A stretch of DNA of 64,000 nucleotides. It comes from Salvia splendens (taxonomy: Eukaryota > Streptophyta > Magnoliopsida > Lamiales > Lamiaceae). The DNA is taken from the NCBI RefSeq assembly GCF_004379255.2, contig NC_056035.1, positions 27,900,502 through 27,964,501 of the forward strand, given 5' to 3'. The translations under genes were made by a program, and so were the position numbers. Position 1 is the stretch's first letter. Every line of letters begins with the position of its first letter. Under the pieces are notes generated by a model, which had not been told where the DNA came from, did not search any database, and was given only the letters and a program-made list of their open reading frames with translations. Below, piece by piece: positions 1 to 11,457 of the stretch.

Positions 1-2275
1 CGGAGACGTTCTCGCCTATCAGGATTTTCCCACTGGGCCTAGCCTTCCCAGCTATAAATTCCTTGATGAACTTGCCAAAGACTGGCATCTTCAGGGCCTG
101 TAAGAATGGCAGATTGATTTCCAACTTCCCAAAAATGTCCATGAAGTCTACCGGTTCTTCCTTTTATTTTTTGGCTTCCCCCCGACTCGGAAAGGGTTTC
201 AGTCGCTTCCCTGCTCCGGTAGAACTTTCAGCTGATAACTCTCCAGTTTCTTTTCCCACTGCCTCATCTTCCAACTCCGGCTCTGGATCGAGGAAGAATG
301 GTTCAGTTGATCTAGGCAAAGGTTTCTCTAAATCTCCTGTCTTAAGGTCATCCTTCACCAAGGGACTTCCTCCCTCCAAGTGTCTTGTCCTAGGAATTGT
401 TTCCTCTTCTTCCCTGTCTTCCCTGGGATCTGTCACCTCCTTTGTTCTTACCACTGGCCCATCATATTCCTTCCCGGATCTCAAGGTAATCTGACTTATA
501 TTAGCTCTGTCCGGTAGCCTTACGGAGGCGGGAATCTTTCCTTCATTTCCCCTCATATCACGCAAAGAAGTAGCTATCTGGGACAACTGCTTAGCCAGCA
601 TATCCATGGCTGCTTTCTGCTCCTGTTGAGCATCTTGAAGCTTGTGCACTACGTCATTGTTCGATTGCAGGTTGTTTTGCATATGTTGTTGAGAACTGAC
701 GAGGTCGTGCACCATATCATCGATACTTTTTGGTGGTTTCGGTGCCTGACTGGGTCCTGGGCCGATACTTAGAGTCGGTCCACTTGCTTGATTCTGACGA
801 GCGTTTCCTTGACCGCCTGAAGAGTTATTGTATGGATTTCCTTGGCCCTGGTAATTGTTCTGAAAATTCCTTTGGTGTGGGGGTACATAAGAGTTCCCTT
901 GACTGCTCTGATTCCTGTTTCCCCAGCTCGAGTGGTCTCTTTGGTTCCGATTAATCCAGTTGCTCTGCCCCTCTTGATTCCTTCCTGACCAATTACCTTG
1001 TCTTTCGGGCTGAGGTGCAAACTGCTGACTTTGTTGCGGTGCCGACTGATTCTGTTCATTGTCAGTCCATCTGAAATTTGGATGGTTTCTCCAGGGCGCA
1101 TCTCTCTGTCTCCCTAGATTCCAGCTCCCATCGGGATTCCAACTTCCCATTGCATTGACCTGGGCTTGATAATCTCCTTCCTGGGTCCCGTAATACTGTT
1201 GAATTTGATTATCTCCTGGACCAGGAGATTTCTCCTTCCCTTGTGAAGCCAGTGGAATCGCCTTTTCAATCGCGTTCAAAAGAGCCTTCTCGAGCCTATC
1301 CATCCTTGCTTCGACTTTGTCATCTTCTTGTTCTCTCACAGCATGCACCGATCCTCTTCTCACTGCATTCCTAGGGTTATCGTACGCCTTCTTAGCGTCA
1401 ATCAACTTCCCTAGGATCTCTCTTGCCTCACTTCCCCTTTTTCTTGTGAAATTTCCCCCTCTCGAGGAGTTCATTAAGTCCTTTGACTCGGGAGTGGCTC
1501 CTTCGTAAAACAGAGAGTAGGTCTCTACCTCTATCATTCGGTGATTCGGGCATGCATCCAACAACCCCTTAAATCTCGACCAATACTGACTCAACGATTC
1601 ATCGTAATCTTGCTTACACTATAGTATTTCTTTCTTAAGTGCATTCGTCTTGTTGGATGGGAAGAAATAATCTAAGAATTCTAACTTGAAGTCCCTCCAC
1701 GTGCGGATAGAATCCGGAGGCAACCTCAATAGCCATGTATTAGCTTCCCCCTTCAAGGTGAACGGAATCGCTCGTAGGCGATAATCCTCCTCTGTTGCAT
1801 CATTCGGCCTCTTCTGAATACCACATAATTTACTGAATTCATTTAAGAACTCATACGGGCACTCATTTCTACGCCCAGAGAACGTCGGCAAGATGCCGAG
1901 TACGTTTGTCTTGATCTCGATAGCCCTCTGGCGTGGATTCATCACTATAGCTTGAGCTGGTTCTCCATCTAAATGGGCAGTTAGAGAGCTGATTTCTGGA
2001 TCCGGGTCTACCTCCTGCGCCATGACTACTTCCTCTGCTTCCCCTGTTTCTGACTCTGTTTTTGATTCGGGTGGTGATTCTGAATCTTCGCGTCTTGATG
2101 ACGTCCAAGATTCGTCGCTAGTGGATTCACTCGGAAACGGATCCCCCGTGGTGAACCCTGATCTGGTGGTCACAGTAGAGACTGTATCCTTACCCCGCCA
2201 ATCAAACTGGCCGTGTTTCCACCCAGATGAGTTGCTCCAGTAGGTAGATCTTGAGCCTCTGCTCATAAACTGCAA
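1..2275 (-). pseudogene. gag (capsid polyprotein) of element A, with in-frame stops
   Basis: Encodes the retrotransposon Gag that packages element RNA. The likely start is the ATG ending at 2275 (an internal Met lies 3 codons on). The frame reads through a conserved Gag core (ETKTN..ILPTFSGR, PYEFLNEFSKLC, GEANTWLLRLP, FFPSNKTNALKKEIL), then stops at a TAG at 1619-1621. The same frame continues at once (CKQDYDESLSQYW) to about 164, where a TAA interrupts it, and then continues to the window edge with the IFGKLEI..FLQALKMP segment seen before protease in elements B and C. The second half is Q/N/G-rich with no CCHC knuckle, as in B. The TAG fits a CAG-to-TAG transition. A pseudogene is the simplest reading; suppressed stops are less likely. 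Confidence 0.8.
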
Positions 2276-2349
2276 ACAAAAGAAAAAGAAAACAACTCAA
2301 AACTATTTACACCACAGACTCTGAACACTAACACTAAGCACGCCATCCA

Positions 2350-2367
2350 TCCCCGGCAACGGCGCCA
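2350..2367 (-). other. Primer binding site, tRNA-Asp, element A
   Basis: The plus strand reads tccccggcaacggcgcca, the 3' end of plant tRNA-Asp including CCA. On the minus strand this is the matching PBS TGGCGCCGTTGCCGGGGA, two bases after the LTR end (...TTCA). The tRNA-Asp PBS is characteristic of Athila-type elements. Confidence 0.9.
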
Positions 2368-2369
2368 TT

Positions 2370-2841
2370 TGAAGTGGAGGATGTAATCGCTCGACTCTAA
2401 TGTCGAATGACTAGACTCAGAAGTAAGCGAGTGTGCACATATGAGAATTAATGCAAAGCTCGGTCCAGACACAACGCTCCTTAAATCCGCTGGATCACTG
2501 GGTCCAGGAACTCTAGAGAACTACAGTGTTTTTGTCGTTGGACACACTCGACTCCTCTTCAAAAATAAATCCCTCAACCCGAATACTATGAATTAGTATA
2601 GGGAAGTGGGGTCGATCCCACAGAGATGGATTCGCAAAGTAGTGCTAAGAGACTATGGGAACAAACGGCTGGTGCCACACAAAGAGGTTGAGATTTAAAC
2701 TACCACTAGATTTAGGCAAGAAATGTAAACGTTAGACCTAGGACACAGAAAACTTACTGGAGTCAAACATAAATACCGACAGACCCAATTACCCCCTAGA
2801 CTGAGTAAACGACTACCTAATCTAGCTAAACAGTAAGCAAC
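2370..2841 (-). repeat. 5' LTR of element A, inner fragment
   Basis: This 472-bp segment begins with tgaa next to the PBS and is interrupted at 2841 by element B. The gcaac at 2837-2841 is the left copy of B's 5-bp target duplication. Together with 17317-18433 it rebuilds an LTR of about 1.59 kb with TG...CA ends. It is related to the solo LTR at 37652-39148: both carry the caacccac..tagtatagggaagt..gatcccac segment. Confidence 0.85.
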
Positions 2842-4334
2842 TGAAACGAAGTGTTCAGGATGCTTAGGTGTCGTTCAAGCAAGGATATATCCTACTGGTC
2901 AGGATAGAGATCCTAACTAAGCCTAGACCCTAGTTTCAAAAATTCCTCAACCCACTTCTACTGATCAGTATAGTGGTGGTAAGGGTCGAATCCCACAGAG
3001 ATGGTGCGTTAAAACTATTGTGGTGATATTCTGGATGGTTTGGTTAGCTACCACGCTCGGGTTGAGTCTCTACCTAGGCAAGAACTTAGAGGTAATTTCC
3101 TACTGACTAGAATGAGGAAAGAAGTGTAGGGGTGCAGCTGTGTACGTGGAAATAGGGGGACATTTTTATAACAGAAAATATTTGGAAGGTACGAGATTCT
3201 ATTTTGGGCTAGACAGAATATTCAGAGGGTAGTGGTAGTCATGGTGACTAGGCTGACAGATCTGCAGGTTATAACTAAAAGTAAAGGACAAAAGCAAAAA
3301 AAGCATCTAAAAAGCAAAGTGGTCCCCAACATTAGACATGGACATCATCTTCTTCAACAACACAAACTAAAATCAGAAGATAATTCCAGATTCAACACGG
3401 AAACACAGTTTATCGATTCACGAACTCAGATCTACAAATAAGAACACCAAATCTGAAATCAAAACACAGAAAATGCAACTCCGCGTACTGGTCAGCAGGA
3501 AAACAAAAACGAACTCAAACAAGACTTCACATGCAGCGATTCACTCACGATCAATAGTTCCACGTTCAACTAAAGGAATTTTGACGGAAACAAAGAAAGG
3601 AAAGTTTCAGCTTTTAAAACCCAAGGAACCTTAGATCTAAGCTAACTAGGCGGAATAGGAAGGAAAAGAAATCAACACCATAACTGAAACGGAAATCAAC
3701 TTCATATCATAAACACGTTCGGATCTTCCACAAGTACTTCAAAAACAGAAAATATCCAAAAGCAAACAAAGATCCAACGTAAGGAAAGCAAGTAAATTAA
3801 ACTACGAAAGCGAATAAAAGATTGTTTTGCCACTCCGGGTGATGAAACTTCTAAACTAAGATCTGGCTGGCTGGAAGGAAGGTTTGGAACTCCGGGAACA
3901 TCTAAATCTTCAAGTGACCATGGCAGTGGCGAGGAACGAGATTCAGGACTGGGCTGAAGAACTGAACTCCGAGAGAATTCTACCTAAGAGTGATGATGAT
4001 GAATTGGTTGATGATCGTTCTCTCTCCAAGTGGCTTCCTTTTATAGGGAGGCTTACCCTTGATTTTTAGGGTAAGACCTTGCAGTGAGATGACTTCTTTG
4101 CCCTTAATTGTGATTGAGCAGTCCCAGCTATCCTTCTTCTCCATCTCGAGCCATTTTTGCATGTATACTGGTCAGTACGTAATCGTCCTGACGCCCTTTT
4201 CACTTGAAGTGTCTGAAACTCTGCCTACTGGCTAGAACGCTTACCCTGCACGCTTAAGCAACTAGTTTTGCAGATATAATTCAATTATGCACATCATACT
4301 GACCCGTAACCTAGGCCTAGAATACGACTTATCA
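2842..4334 (-). repeat. 3' LTR of element B
   Basis: 1,493 bp, TG...CA on the plus strand. It matches 15819-17311 with about 10 differences, for example near the starts of both LTRs (gtgtcgttc versus gtgtagttc). It contains a TATA box at 4039-4045 on the minus strand and four copies of the CTGRYCAG motif. Confidence 0.93.
4039..4045 (-). promoter_or_regulatory. TATA box of element B 3' LTR
   Basis: The minus strand reads CCTATAAAAGGAAG. Its position is conserved in the partner LTR. Transcription would be expected to start about 30 bases further along the minus strand, near 4010. Confidence 0.6.
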
Positions 4335-6117
4335 AACTGCTCACACTTACCACATGCTTGTCCTCAAGCGTGAACAACAAACAAAAAGGAATAAGTCGAA
4401 TTCTAGCCTGGTTACTCCCCTGACCGACTCTACCTAAACTAGACTCTATACTACAACGACGCAAAGAAAAACACTTGGTCAAACACAGAAAAAAACACAC
4501 AAACAAGAATAAACACTAAAACAAAAAGATTGGGCTATATTTTCAACCATCCCTTACCTCGGGATCTGGTGCAATCTGGCCTTAGACAGCCTTGAACTTC
4601 TGCCACCCCCCATTCCTTCCTGGTTAGTATATCCGCTTGTCAAGATCGCCCAAACTCTCCGCCAAACACTAGATTCACTCGGTCTCGCATACCTCACCAG
4701 GAATGTTGGGACCGCATTCTCTCAATATGCTCAACCACGCTTGCTTCGGACTTGGATCTCATGTGCAGCTACTAAAGGGCTTAAAGGCTTGTAATGGGGC
4801 TATTGGGTTGCAGTGTTTTGAGGTGGATGTTCCTAAGGCTCTAAGTTTTCAAAATTCCTATTTTATTGATGTGGGGGGGAACTGTGTGCATTAGGCTTCT
4901 GATCAGTTGCTTCTTAGCTGGCGCTTCTGGCTTGGGTTTCAAACTGGTCAGTATCATCTTGTGGCTTTGCCACCCTTATTCCTTCTCTCTTTTTTTTTTT
5001 TTTTCCTTTTGTGGCTTCGCCACCCTTATACCTTCTTCTTTTCCCCCTTTTTTTTCTTTTTGTGGACCCGGGATAACTCCCTGATCGATTTTCTTCCAAA
5101 CTTTCTTTCCCAGCTGAAGTCTGCTCTCTTTCACATCTTTCTGGCCAGTAAGCTTCATTCGCCTCATGCCTTGCACACATAGCCCCAGTGGCTAGGGGTA
5201 TTTATCTGGGTTAAAGAGTTAGAGAAAAAAAAGGTTCTAAAGGTGGTTTTTTTTTTTTTGGGGGGGGGGGGTTTCCTACTGCCTTCAGTCTTTGCTACCC
5301 GTGGTCACTTCATCCTAGGCAATTTGTGGCAGCCTCTCTTCCTTTTCAATATATGTGGAAAGTGGTTCCACTTTAAGCTTATAACTCACATTTTAAGAGG
5401 GCTTTCGCGTTTGGCTCTAAGTATGGGCTTTTCTCTCATACTCACATCATCTATCCTGACTAGGAGGTACTAGGGAAGGTGGTTTTGGTTTTCCAGCATG
5501 TCTTATTTCCCTCAGTTCCTTTCACCTTCAGCTCAAGACGGTTGAGTTTTAAGCCCAATAAACACACAAATTAAAAAAAAAACTATACTTAACAGGACAC
5601 TAACACAAGCACAAAGACTACACATATATACATACTCATCATACTGGTCATTGCGTCCCCCCTCCCACTTCACAAGTGTCTGCCCTCAGATAGGGCTGTG
5701 AAGTGGAAAAGGTAATGGCTAGTATGATGGACACATAGACAAACAGACAAAAACAACAAATTAACACTAAAACTTCTCACACTTAGACTATGGAATAGGC
5801 TAAGTGGGAGAGTTTGAAAACCTAAACAGACCAACAAAACACACATGTATACAAACCTCCTCACACTTAGGCCGTGCAACGGGCTAAGTGTGAGCCGGCA
5901 TGCTTACGAAAAACAAAAAACATAAACACATGCGCCAAAAGACAAACCCTTACCCTTAACTTCTCACACTTAGACTATAGAATAGGCTAAGTGTTATGAA
6001 TGGGGTTTGCGCACAAACAGAAAGTATACTACCTAGATACATAAAACACAATTAAAAACGAAAAGCTAAAAAAAAGAAAATAGAAAGAAAAACTAACTGG
6101 TCAGATGGGGGTGGTGG
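4335..6117 (-). other. Non-coding 3' region of element B
   Basis: Lies between the last ORF and the 3' LTR and has no convincing ORF. It holds T-rich runs (4988-5005, 5050-5062), an unusual T-run followed by a G-run at about 5248-5270, several copies of the CTGRYCAG motif, and three related hairpins at 5776-5998. I see no strong polypurine tract next to the LTR at 4335; the nearest purine-rich minus-strand stretch is weak. Confidence 0.7.
5776..5998 (-). repeat. Three related hairpins in element B 3' region
   Basis: Three stem-loops at about 5776-5810, 5860-5894 and 5963-5998, each built from ctcacacttag...ctaagtg. The middle one is a perfect 11-bp stem (ctcacacttag / ctaagtgtgag) with a 13-base loop. 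The outer two have the loop actatggaatagg or actatagaatagg and imperfect right arms. Confidence 0.75.
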
Positions 6118-8991
6118 TCACTTGTTTCTCATGCTCCTTCGCGGGGCAGGTTGTGGTGCAGGTGGTTCTACCGGTGTCTCCTCCTCCTTCTCGGCTTGCT
6201 TGTTCCCAGATTCTGCCGACTCTTCGGCTTCTCCTTCCTCGTGTTCCTTCTCTGCTTCCTTTATCTCGGGTAATTCCTCCTCGGATACTCGTGGTTCATT
6301 AACTCGGCCTCCATGGCCCCTTGGTGCAACAGCTTGTTCCTTCCTCACTCTTGTGACTTCATTCAATAACTCATCCATCACGGATGCCATTCTGCCCATC
6401 TCCGTTATCAGTTTCTGGTTCTCATCTCCAAGCCTAGTAACAATCGTCTCCAAGGCTTCTTGCCTCTGATGCTGTCTCGTCTGCCCCGCAGACTCCTTCA
6501 ACATTCTCTCCATCACTGCTGCCAATTTCATCACTTCCGCTTTCAATTGTTGATTTTCTTCTTTCACCTCTTCCATCGCTTCCTCGATCTTCCCTTGACG
6601 CTGTTCCTGGTCCGGTGCCGGTGCCGGTGCTTCATGAGCTGCTGCCAACCGAGCAGTGGGTGTAGCTTCCTCTCCCATTGCGTAGAAGTGTGGCACGCCT
6701 TGCCTCATGTATACCGCATTCGTCCGGACGAATAGCGGGGTATCAAACAATCCTGGGGCGTCCACCATCGTCAAGGGGGTTAAGTCTTCGTCCTCTGAAA
6801 TGGTGATGTTGTTTCTCACAAAGACTCCCAATATATGGCAGAGGGAAATATTCCGTGCTGGGTGGGTAGCGATGAGGTGACATGTGTATGCAGTCCAGAA
6901 CCCTAAGTGCAACTTCTTGCCTCTCTTGGCACACCACATAAGATACAATTCCGTCATCGATGTTCGGACTGCCGAATTCGACTGTCCTAAAAGGTTGTAA
7001 CCCAAGAAGAGTTGAACCAGGTGTAAATTAGGATCGTTGAGATGGATAGATCGGGAGATAGTGGACTGAAACTGTCCTGCCCCGGGGTGAGTAAGCTCTT
7101 CCCAAGCTACCTGGGGCTCAAAGTCCACATGCCTGCGGGGAATCCCCCGCTCCCTATCTCTCCACTCGGGCCCTATGGCCTCCTCCAAACTGCATATCCC
7201 TAGCCGAACAGTCCATTCAATCAAATTCATCCTAATCTCTCCTCCAAATACTCTGAAACTGATACACTCTACATCCAAATCCGTTGTGACCTTGAATCGA
7301 AAGGTGGCAAAAAATTCTTTGGCCAAATCGACCGGAACATTCAAATTCTCATTCCTTAACAGCCATTCAAAACCCAAGTCATGGAAAAGGGCGAGAAACG
7401 ATTCCCGAACCTTTAATTCATCTAACGAGGGGAGATGAATTACCTTTCCACACTTAACCTTCTTGCCTTTTGCGTTCTTGGTGCGATAGATGGATTGGAG
7501 CTCCTTGGAGTCAAAAAATTGCATCCCCTCCACCACGTCATCTGTGAGCTCCACCGTCCAACGCTTATATCGGAGTGGTTCTGCAGGTGGATGCAATAGT
7601 TCCCGATGATCGTTAGGGAGTTGCTGCTCCTTGTACTCCTCATCTTCCAAGGTCGTATCGCTATCGGATTCAGATTCTTCACTGATCTCATATTCACTGT
7701 CACTCTGTGTTTGCCGGTTTGATGGGGTCCTCTAGTCAGCCTCAGTGATCACGATGCCTGTGTTCACGGTACGCGGTTTTTTTGTACTCGGCTTGTTTTT
7801 CACAACGGCTTTTCCTTTCCTTTTCCTTTCTATCTGGTACCTGGCTTCCTCCTCAGCTTGGAGTAAGGCCTCATCCTTCTCAGATCCAGCAGGCCTTCCT
7901 GACTCTGATGTGAGGTTCGGTCCCCCAGCCATTCCTTCCGTTGTCGTGCCCGGTTCGTTCTGTACTGGAGACACCCCTATGTCTTCCTGATCAGTAGCTT
8001 GAACAAGTTCACCTTCAGCCTTTTTCGGAGTGGCTCGCTCTTCCTCGCTTGCGATCTCTATGGGGTCCTCCGCCATGTTCGGTTTGGCCCTGCTGGAGGC
8101 CCACTTACCTAAACAACGTTGCGATACCCTCTGCGGCTTGGGTGAGTCTGCCTTGGGGTCTGCTTTCACCACCAGTTTTCGCCTGACCGGAATCGGCTTT
8201 ACAACCTGAGGTGCCACTGGGGTGGGTGCCTCTACTTCCGGCTCTGCTGTCTCTGTTCCTGCAACCTTGGCTTCCGTAGACGCAGTACCTTCATCTTCTA
8301 CTTGTACTTTATCATCCCCGGCTTTCACTTGGGGGTCTACTGGTTCTTTTTCTTTACTCGGTACCTCCCCTTCCCCTCCTATCAACTGGAAAGGTCGGCC
8401 TTCCGGTATGGTTCCTGATGTGGCTTTCTCCCTGTTTCCTACTGCCCCCAATGCGAGGTCTAGACCCTCAGCCATTGGTGCAGTGTCCTGTTCTCTCCGG
8501 TTGACCCTGTTCAGAATCAAGTCAAATTCTTCGTCTGTCATGAGGCCTTGTTTTCTGGCCGATTCATTCAAATCTATTTCCGGCCTTCTCACTTCTTGAA
8601 ATACTGGCTCCTCCTCGGGCGTCCTCTTTGTACCTTCGCCCCCCTCCGGAGTCGTCTTGCCTGGACTCGACTTTTTCTTACGCTCCTCAGAGTCGGAGTC
8701 ATAATGTGCGGCGATAGTGTCGAGTTCTGCCGATTCCGGTACTGAATCTGCTGCATGACTTACCGGCGCAGGCGGAGCTTCGCTGGATGTGGTTCCGACG
8801 CCCCCCGTTTGACCAAAACCAGTCAATGCCGCCGTCCAGTCCCTAGTTGGGTTGGCGAAGAAATGCCATCATGGCATCCAAGGAAACCATGGGCGATGGC
8901 TGAGCGACGGGTGCTGGTGGGGTTGGCTGTGGTCGTGCCTCCGGGGTTTCTCGGCGGCTGGGTTTGTTTTTCTTGGCGAATGCCTTCTTAA
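6118..8991 (-). pseudogene. ATHILA ORF-1-type protein of element B, downstream of integrase
   Basis: The likely start is the Met of MVKKAFAKKNKPSRR at 8991. The frame breaks near 8843 (stop after FLRQPN), continues in another frame from before 8826 (GFGQTGGVGTTSSEAPP) to a TAG at 7732, and then continues in the same frame to 6118. The first half is acidic, proline-rich and low complexity. The second half (from about 7650) is folded-looking (RYKRWTVELTDDVVEGM, FHDLGFEWLL, FRVFGGEIRMNLIEWTVRLG, ISLCHILGVFVRNN), resembles the ATHILA ORF-1 family, and ends in a predicted coiled coil (EEAMEEVKEENQQLKAEVMK). It occupies the place where some retroelements carry an extra late gene. I see no signal peptide or membrane span, so no evidence for an envelope protein. 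Function is unknown. Confidence 0.7.
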
Positions 8992-9639
8992 CCATGAGTG
9001 GAAATCTGCGATTTAGTGGTGAAAAGGTAGGGTTGAGAGTTGGGGTTGAGAATGATATTTCCGCGAGAGAGATGGACAAGAATTTCTTGAAAGCGAATTG
9101 AAAATGAGGGTTTGTGAGGGGAAAGTGTTGGGACGGTAAGTTTAATTCGGGTGAGAGAGAGCAGTTGCAGGTGGTTGCAACCAGTTATCAGGGGTAGCCG
9201 GTCGCGACATTTCAGACGGGAAGGGCGGTTGAGGTTGCTGGCCTCTGATTGGTCCGCGCATCTTTTCCCTCTGCTCACGCGCCATTTCTCCTGCTGTCAC
9301 CCTACAAAAGCTGCACAAGCTTTAATTCAAATTTTCGTCCTCTCCATAATTTCTCCTATACTTACCTAAAAAAGATACTAATTCAAATGGGCACTTAAAT
9401 AAAATTTTGAAATAGCACTAGATAAGTAATCCCTTGGTCAATGTGCACTTCAAATTAAAATTAAGGCCCGAAAATATTTTTTGGATTTTTTTAGGAATTA
9501 TCTAGCGTGCAAATATTAATTACGTATTTACAATATTTACAACTTCCTTAGGTAATTTGGAATTCAACTTGGCCAGTATATGCAAACTATTTTCAAAGGG
9601 AAATTGGCCGCGCGGAATTCCAAATTCCTATCTTACTGA
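8992..9639. other. Spacer between integrase and the late ORF of element B
   Basis: About 650 bases, AT-rich around 9370-9560, with no supported gene. The short ORFs here are out of frame with both neighbours. It would supply the leader of the late ORF. A CTGATCAG motif at 9636-9643 spans its edge. Confidence 0.5.
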
Positions 9640-11457
9640 TCAGTATGAAACCGATGTAAGTGGCTGTAGTGGAATTTCATCCACTACACCCACCTCGCTA
9701 TTTTCCCTGAATATTTTCAACCTATGCCCATTTACTATGAAAGGTTCAGAGTTAGAAAAACTCCCTGAAATTTCTACTGCCCCATTAGATCGGAGTGCAG
9801 TTATGATGTAAGGTCCTGTCCATTTGGACTTGAGTTTCCCTGGCATAAGCTTCAATCTTGACTGGAAGAGTAGTACTTTCTGGCCAACATGGAGGTCCTT
9901 AGTCCTCATATTTCGATCATGCCATAATTTAGTTCGTTCTTTGTACCACATGGCGGAGTCGAATGACTCCAATCTAAGTTCCTCAAGCTCCTGCAGTTGC
10001 AACTTCCTTTCCTCTTCACAGGTTGTAGCATCCATATTCATTTTCTGTACTGCCCAGTATGCTCGATGCTCGATCCCAACTGGTAAGTGGCACATCTTCC
10101 CAAAAACAATCCGGTAAGGGGACATGCCTATGGGGGTCTTGTAGGCTATTCGATACGCCCAGAGAGCATCCTCTAACCTTACACTCCAATCCTTCCTAGA
10201 AGTGTTCACCGTCTTCTCCAAAATTTTCTTTATCTCGCGGTTAGAGATTTTTGCTTGACCATTTGCTTGCGGATGATAAGGGCTAGATAGTCTATGGTGC
10301 ACACCGTATTTCTTCATCAAGGCTTCAATTGTGCGATTACAGAAGTGTGTACCTTTATCGGATATGATCGCCCTGGGTACATCGAATCGGCTGAAGATAT
10401 AACTCTTTAAGAACTTGGCCACTTCCTTGGCTTCACACGTGCCTGTGGCCATGGCTTCTACCCATTTGGAGACGTAGTCTACAGCAACTAGGATATACAG
10501 ATTCCCATAGGATGAAGGAAAAGGCCCCATGAAATCCATTCCCCATATGTCGAATAACTCGCAAACTATTACGGGTACCTGCGGCATTTCATCCCGGGCA
10601 GATATTCCACCGGTCAGTTGGCAACGCTCACAACTTCTGCAAAACTCGTACGCATCTTTGTTGAGGGTTGGCCAATAAAAGCCGCTATCCAAAATCTTCC
10701 TTGCCGTCTTCTTGGACCCGAAATGTCCTCCGCATGCTAATGAATGGCAATGGGTTAAAACATCCCGCTGCTCCCAGTCAGGAATGCACCTCCTTATCAC
10801 TTGATCGGACCCTACCCTCCACAAATAGGGGTCGTCCCAAAAGTAGTATTTCGCTTCACTCTTGATCTTCATTCTTTGGGCTTTGGTAACACTCGGCACT
10901 TCTGGAAGCTCTCCAGTCACTAGGTAGTTGGCCAGGTCTGCATACCATGGTTCCTGCCCTACCTTCTCTTTTCCTTTCGCTGTATCATTCTGACCAGTAA
11001 GTTTCAACACTTCTTCCCAATCAATTTTTCTGGGCACAAAAATCACTTCACACAAATGTTCCTCTGGAAATTTATCGTGCACTTCGTCACCGTTTCCATC
11101 TTGCACTATTCTGCTCAAATGGTCCGCCACCTTGTTCTCGACTCCTCGCTTATCTTCTACCTCCCAGTCAAATTCTTGTAGCAAGAGTACCCATTGGATC
11201 AAGCGTGGTTTGGATTCCTTCTTGGCAATCAGATACTTAATCGCCGCATGGTCAGTATACACTATGACTTTGGATCCTAACAAATATGGCCTGAACTTCT
11301 CGAAGGAATACACCACTGCCAGCACCTCCTTTTCAGTGGTATCGTAATTCCGCTGGGCTTGATTTAAAGTCTTGGACGCATAAAAAATTACGTACCTCTT
11401 CTCGTCGATCTTCTGACCCAGCACGGCTCCTACCGCAAAATCGCTGGCGTCGCACAT
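9640..11457 (-). CDS. RNase H and integrase region of element B polyprotein
   Basis: 605 codons open from the Met at 11457, but this is the C-terminal part of pol: a TGA at 11476-11478 separates it from the reverse transcriptase in the same frame ([19 protein letters not shown]). RNase H spans residues 1-130 ([44 protein letters not shown]). The integrase zinc-binding motif is [10 protein letters not shown]...CRSCERC. The catalytic core has D in MDFMGP and D in ISDKG, but the position 36 residues after that D, normally Glu, is Lys ([11 protein letters not shown]). The C-terminal domain follows ([24 protein letters not shown]). The Glu-to-Lys change (GAA to AAA type) would be expected to abolish strand transfer. 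Confidence 0.85.
   Translation of the reverse strand: MCDASDFAVGAVLGQKIDEKRYVIFYASKTLNQAQRNYDTTEKEVLAVVYSFEKFRPYLLGSKVIVYTDHAAIKYLIAKKESKPRLIQWVLLLQEFDWEVEDKRGVENKVADHLSRIVQDGNGDEVHDKFPEEHLCEVIFVPRKIDWEEVLKLTGQNDTAKGKEKVGQEPWYADLANYLVTGELPEVPSVTKAQRMKIKSEAKYYFWDDPYLWRVGSDQVIRRCIPDWEQRDVLTHCHSLACGGHFGSKKTARKILDSGFYWPTLNKDAYEFCRSCERCQLTGGISARDEMPQVPVIVCELFDIWGMDFMGPFPSSYGNLYILVAVDYVSKWVEAMATGTCEAKEVAKFLKSYIFSRFDVPRAIISDKGTHFCNRTIEALMKKYGVHHRLSSPYHPQANGQAKISNREIKKILEKTVNTSRKDWSVRLEDALWAYRIAYKTPIGMSPYRIVFGKMCHLPVGIEHRAYWAVQKMNMDATTCEEERKLQLQELEELRLESFDSAMWYKERTKLWHDRNMRTKDLHVGQKVLLFQSRLKLMPGKLKSKWTGPYIITALRSNGAVEISGSFSNSEPFIVNGHRLKIFRENSEVGVVDEIPLQPLTSVSY

Larger units (their letters stand above)
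1..2841 (-). mobile_element. Athila-type LTR retrotransposon, element A (left part)
   Basis: Ty3/gypsy element read on the minus strand and running off the left edge. Visible parts, 5' to 3' on the minus strand, are the inner part of its 5' LTR (2370-2841), a tRNA-Asp primer binding site (2350-2367) and gag (2275 to 1). Its LTR is cut at 2841 by element B and resumes at 17312-17317. The outer LTR end is at 18433, inside the reverse transcriptase of element C, so A inserted into C before B inserted into A. Two in-frame stops in gag show that this copy is dead. Confidence 0.85.

Noticed and set aside
4914..5180. Minus-strand ORFs rich in Lys/Glu/Gly near the 3' LTR
   Set aside because: They are translations of A/G-rich complement of T/C-runs and have no known domain.
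4703..5182. Plus-strand ORFs in the element B 3' region
   Set aside because: Hydrophobic text arises from T-runs (phenylalanine and leucine codons), and the two frames overlap without protein-like features.
5240..5275. T-run followed by G-run as a possible regulatory or quadruplex element
   Set aside because: Simple homopolymers of this kind are typical of sequencing or replication slippage in retroelement spacers, and nothing nearby supports a function.
6460..6735. Plus-strand ORF in the late gene of element B
   Set aside because: Antisense shadow of the coiled-coil segment; no start context or motifs.
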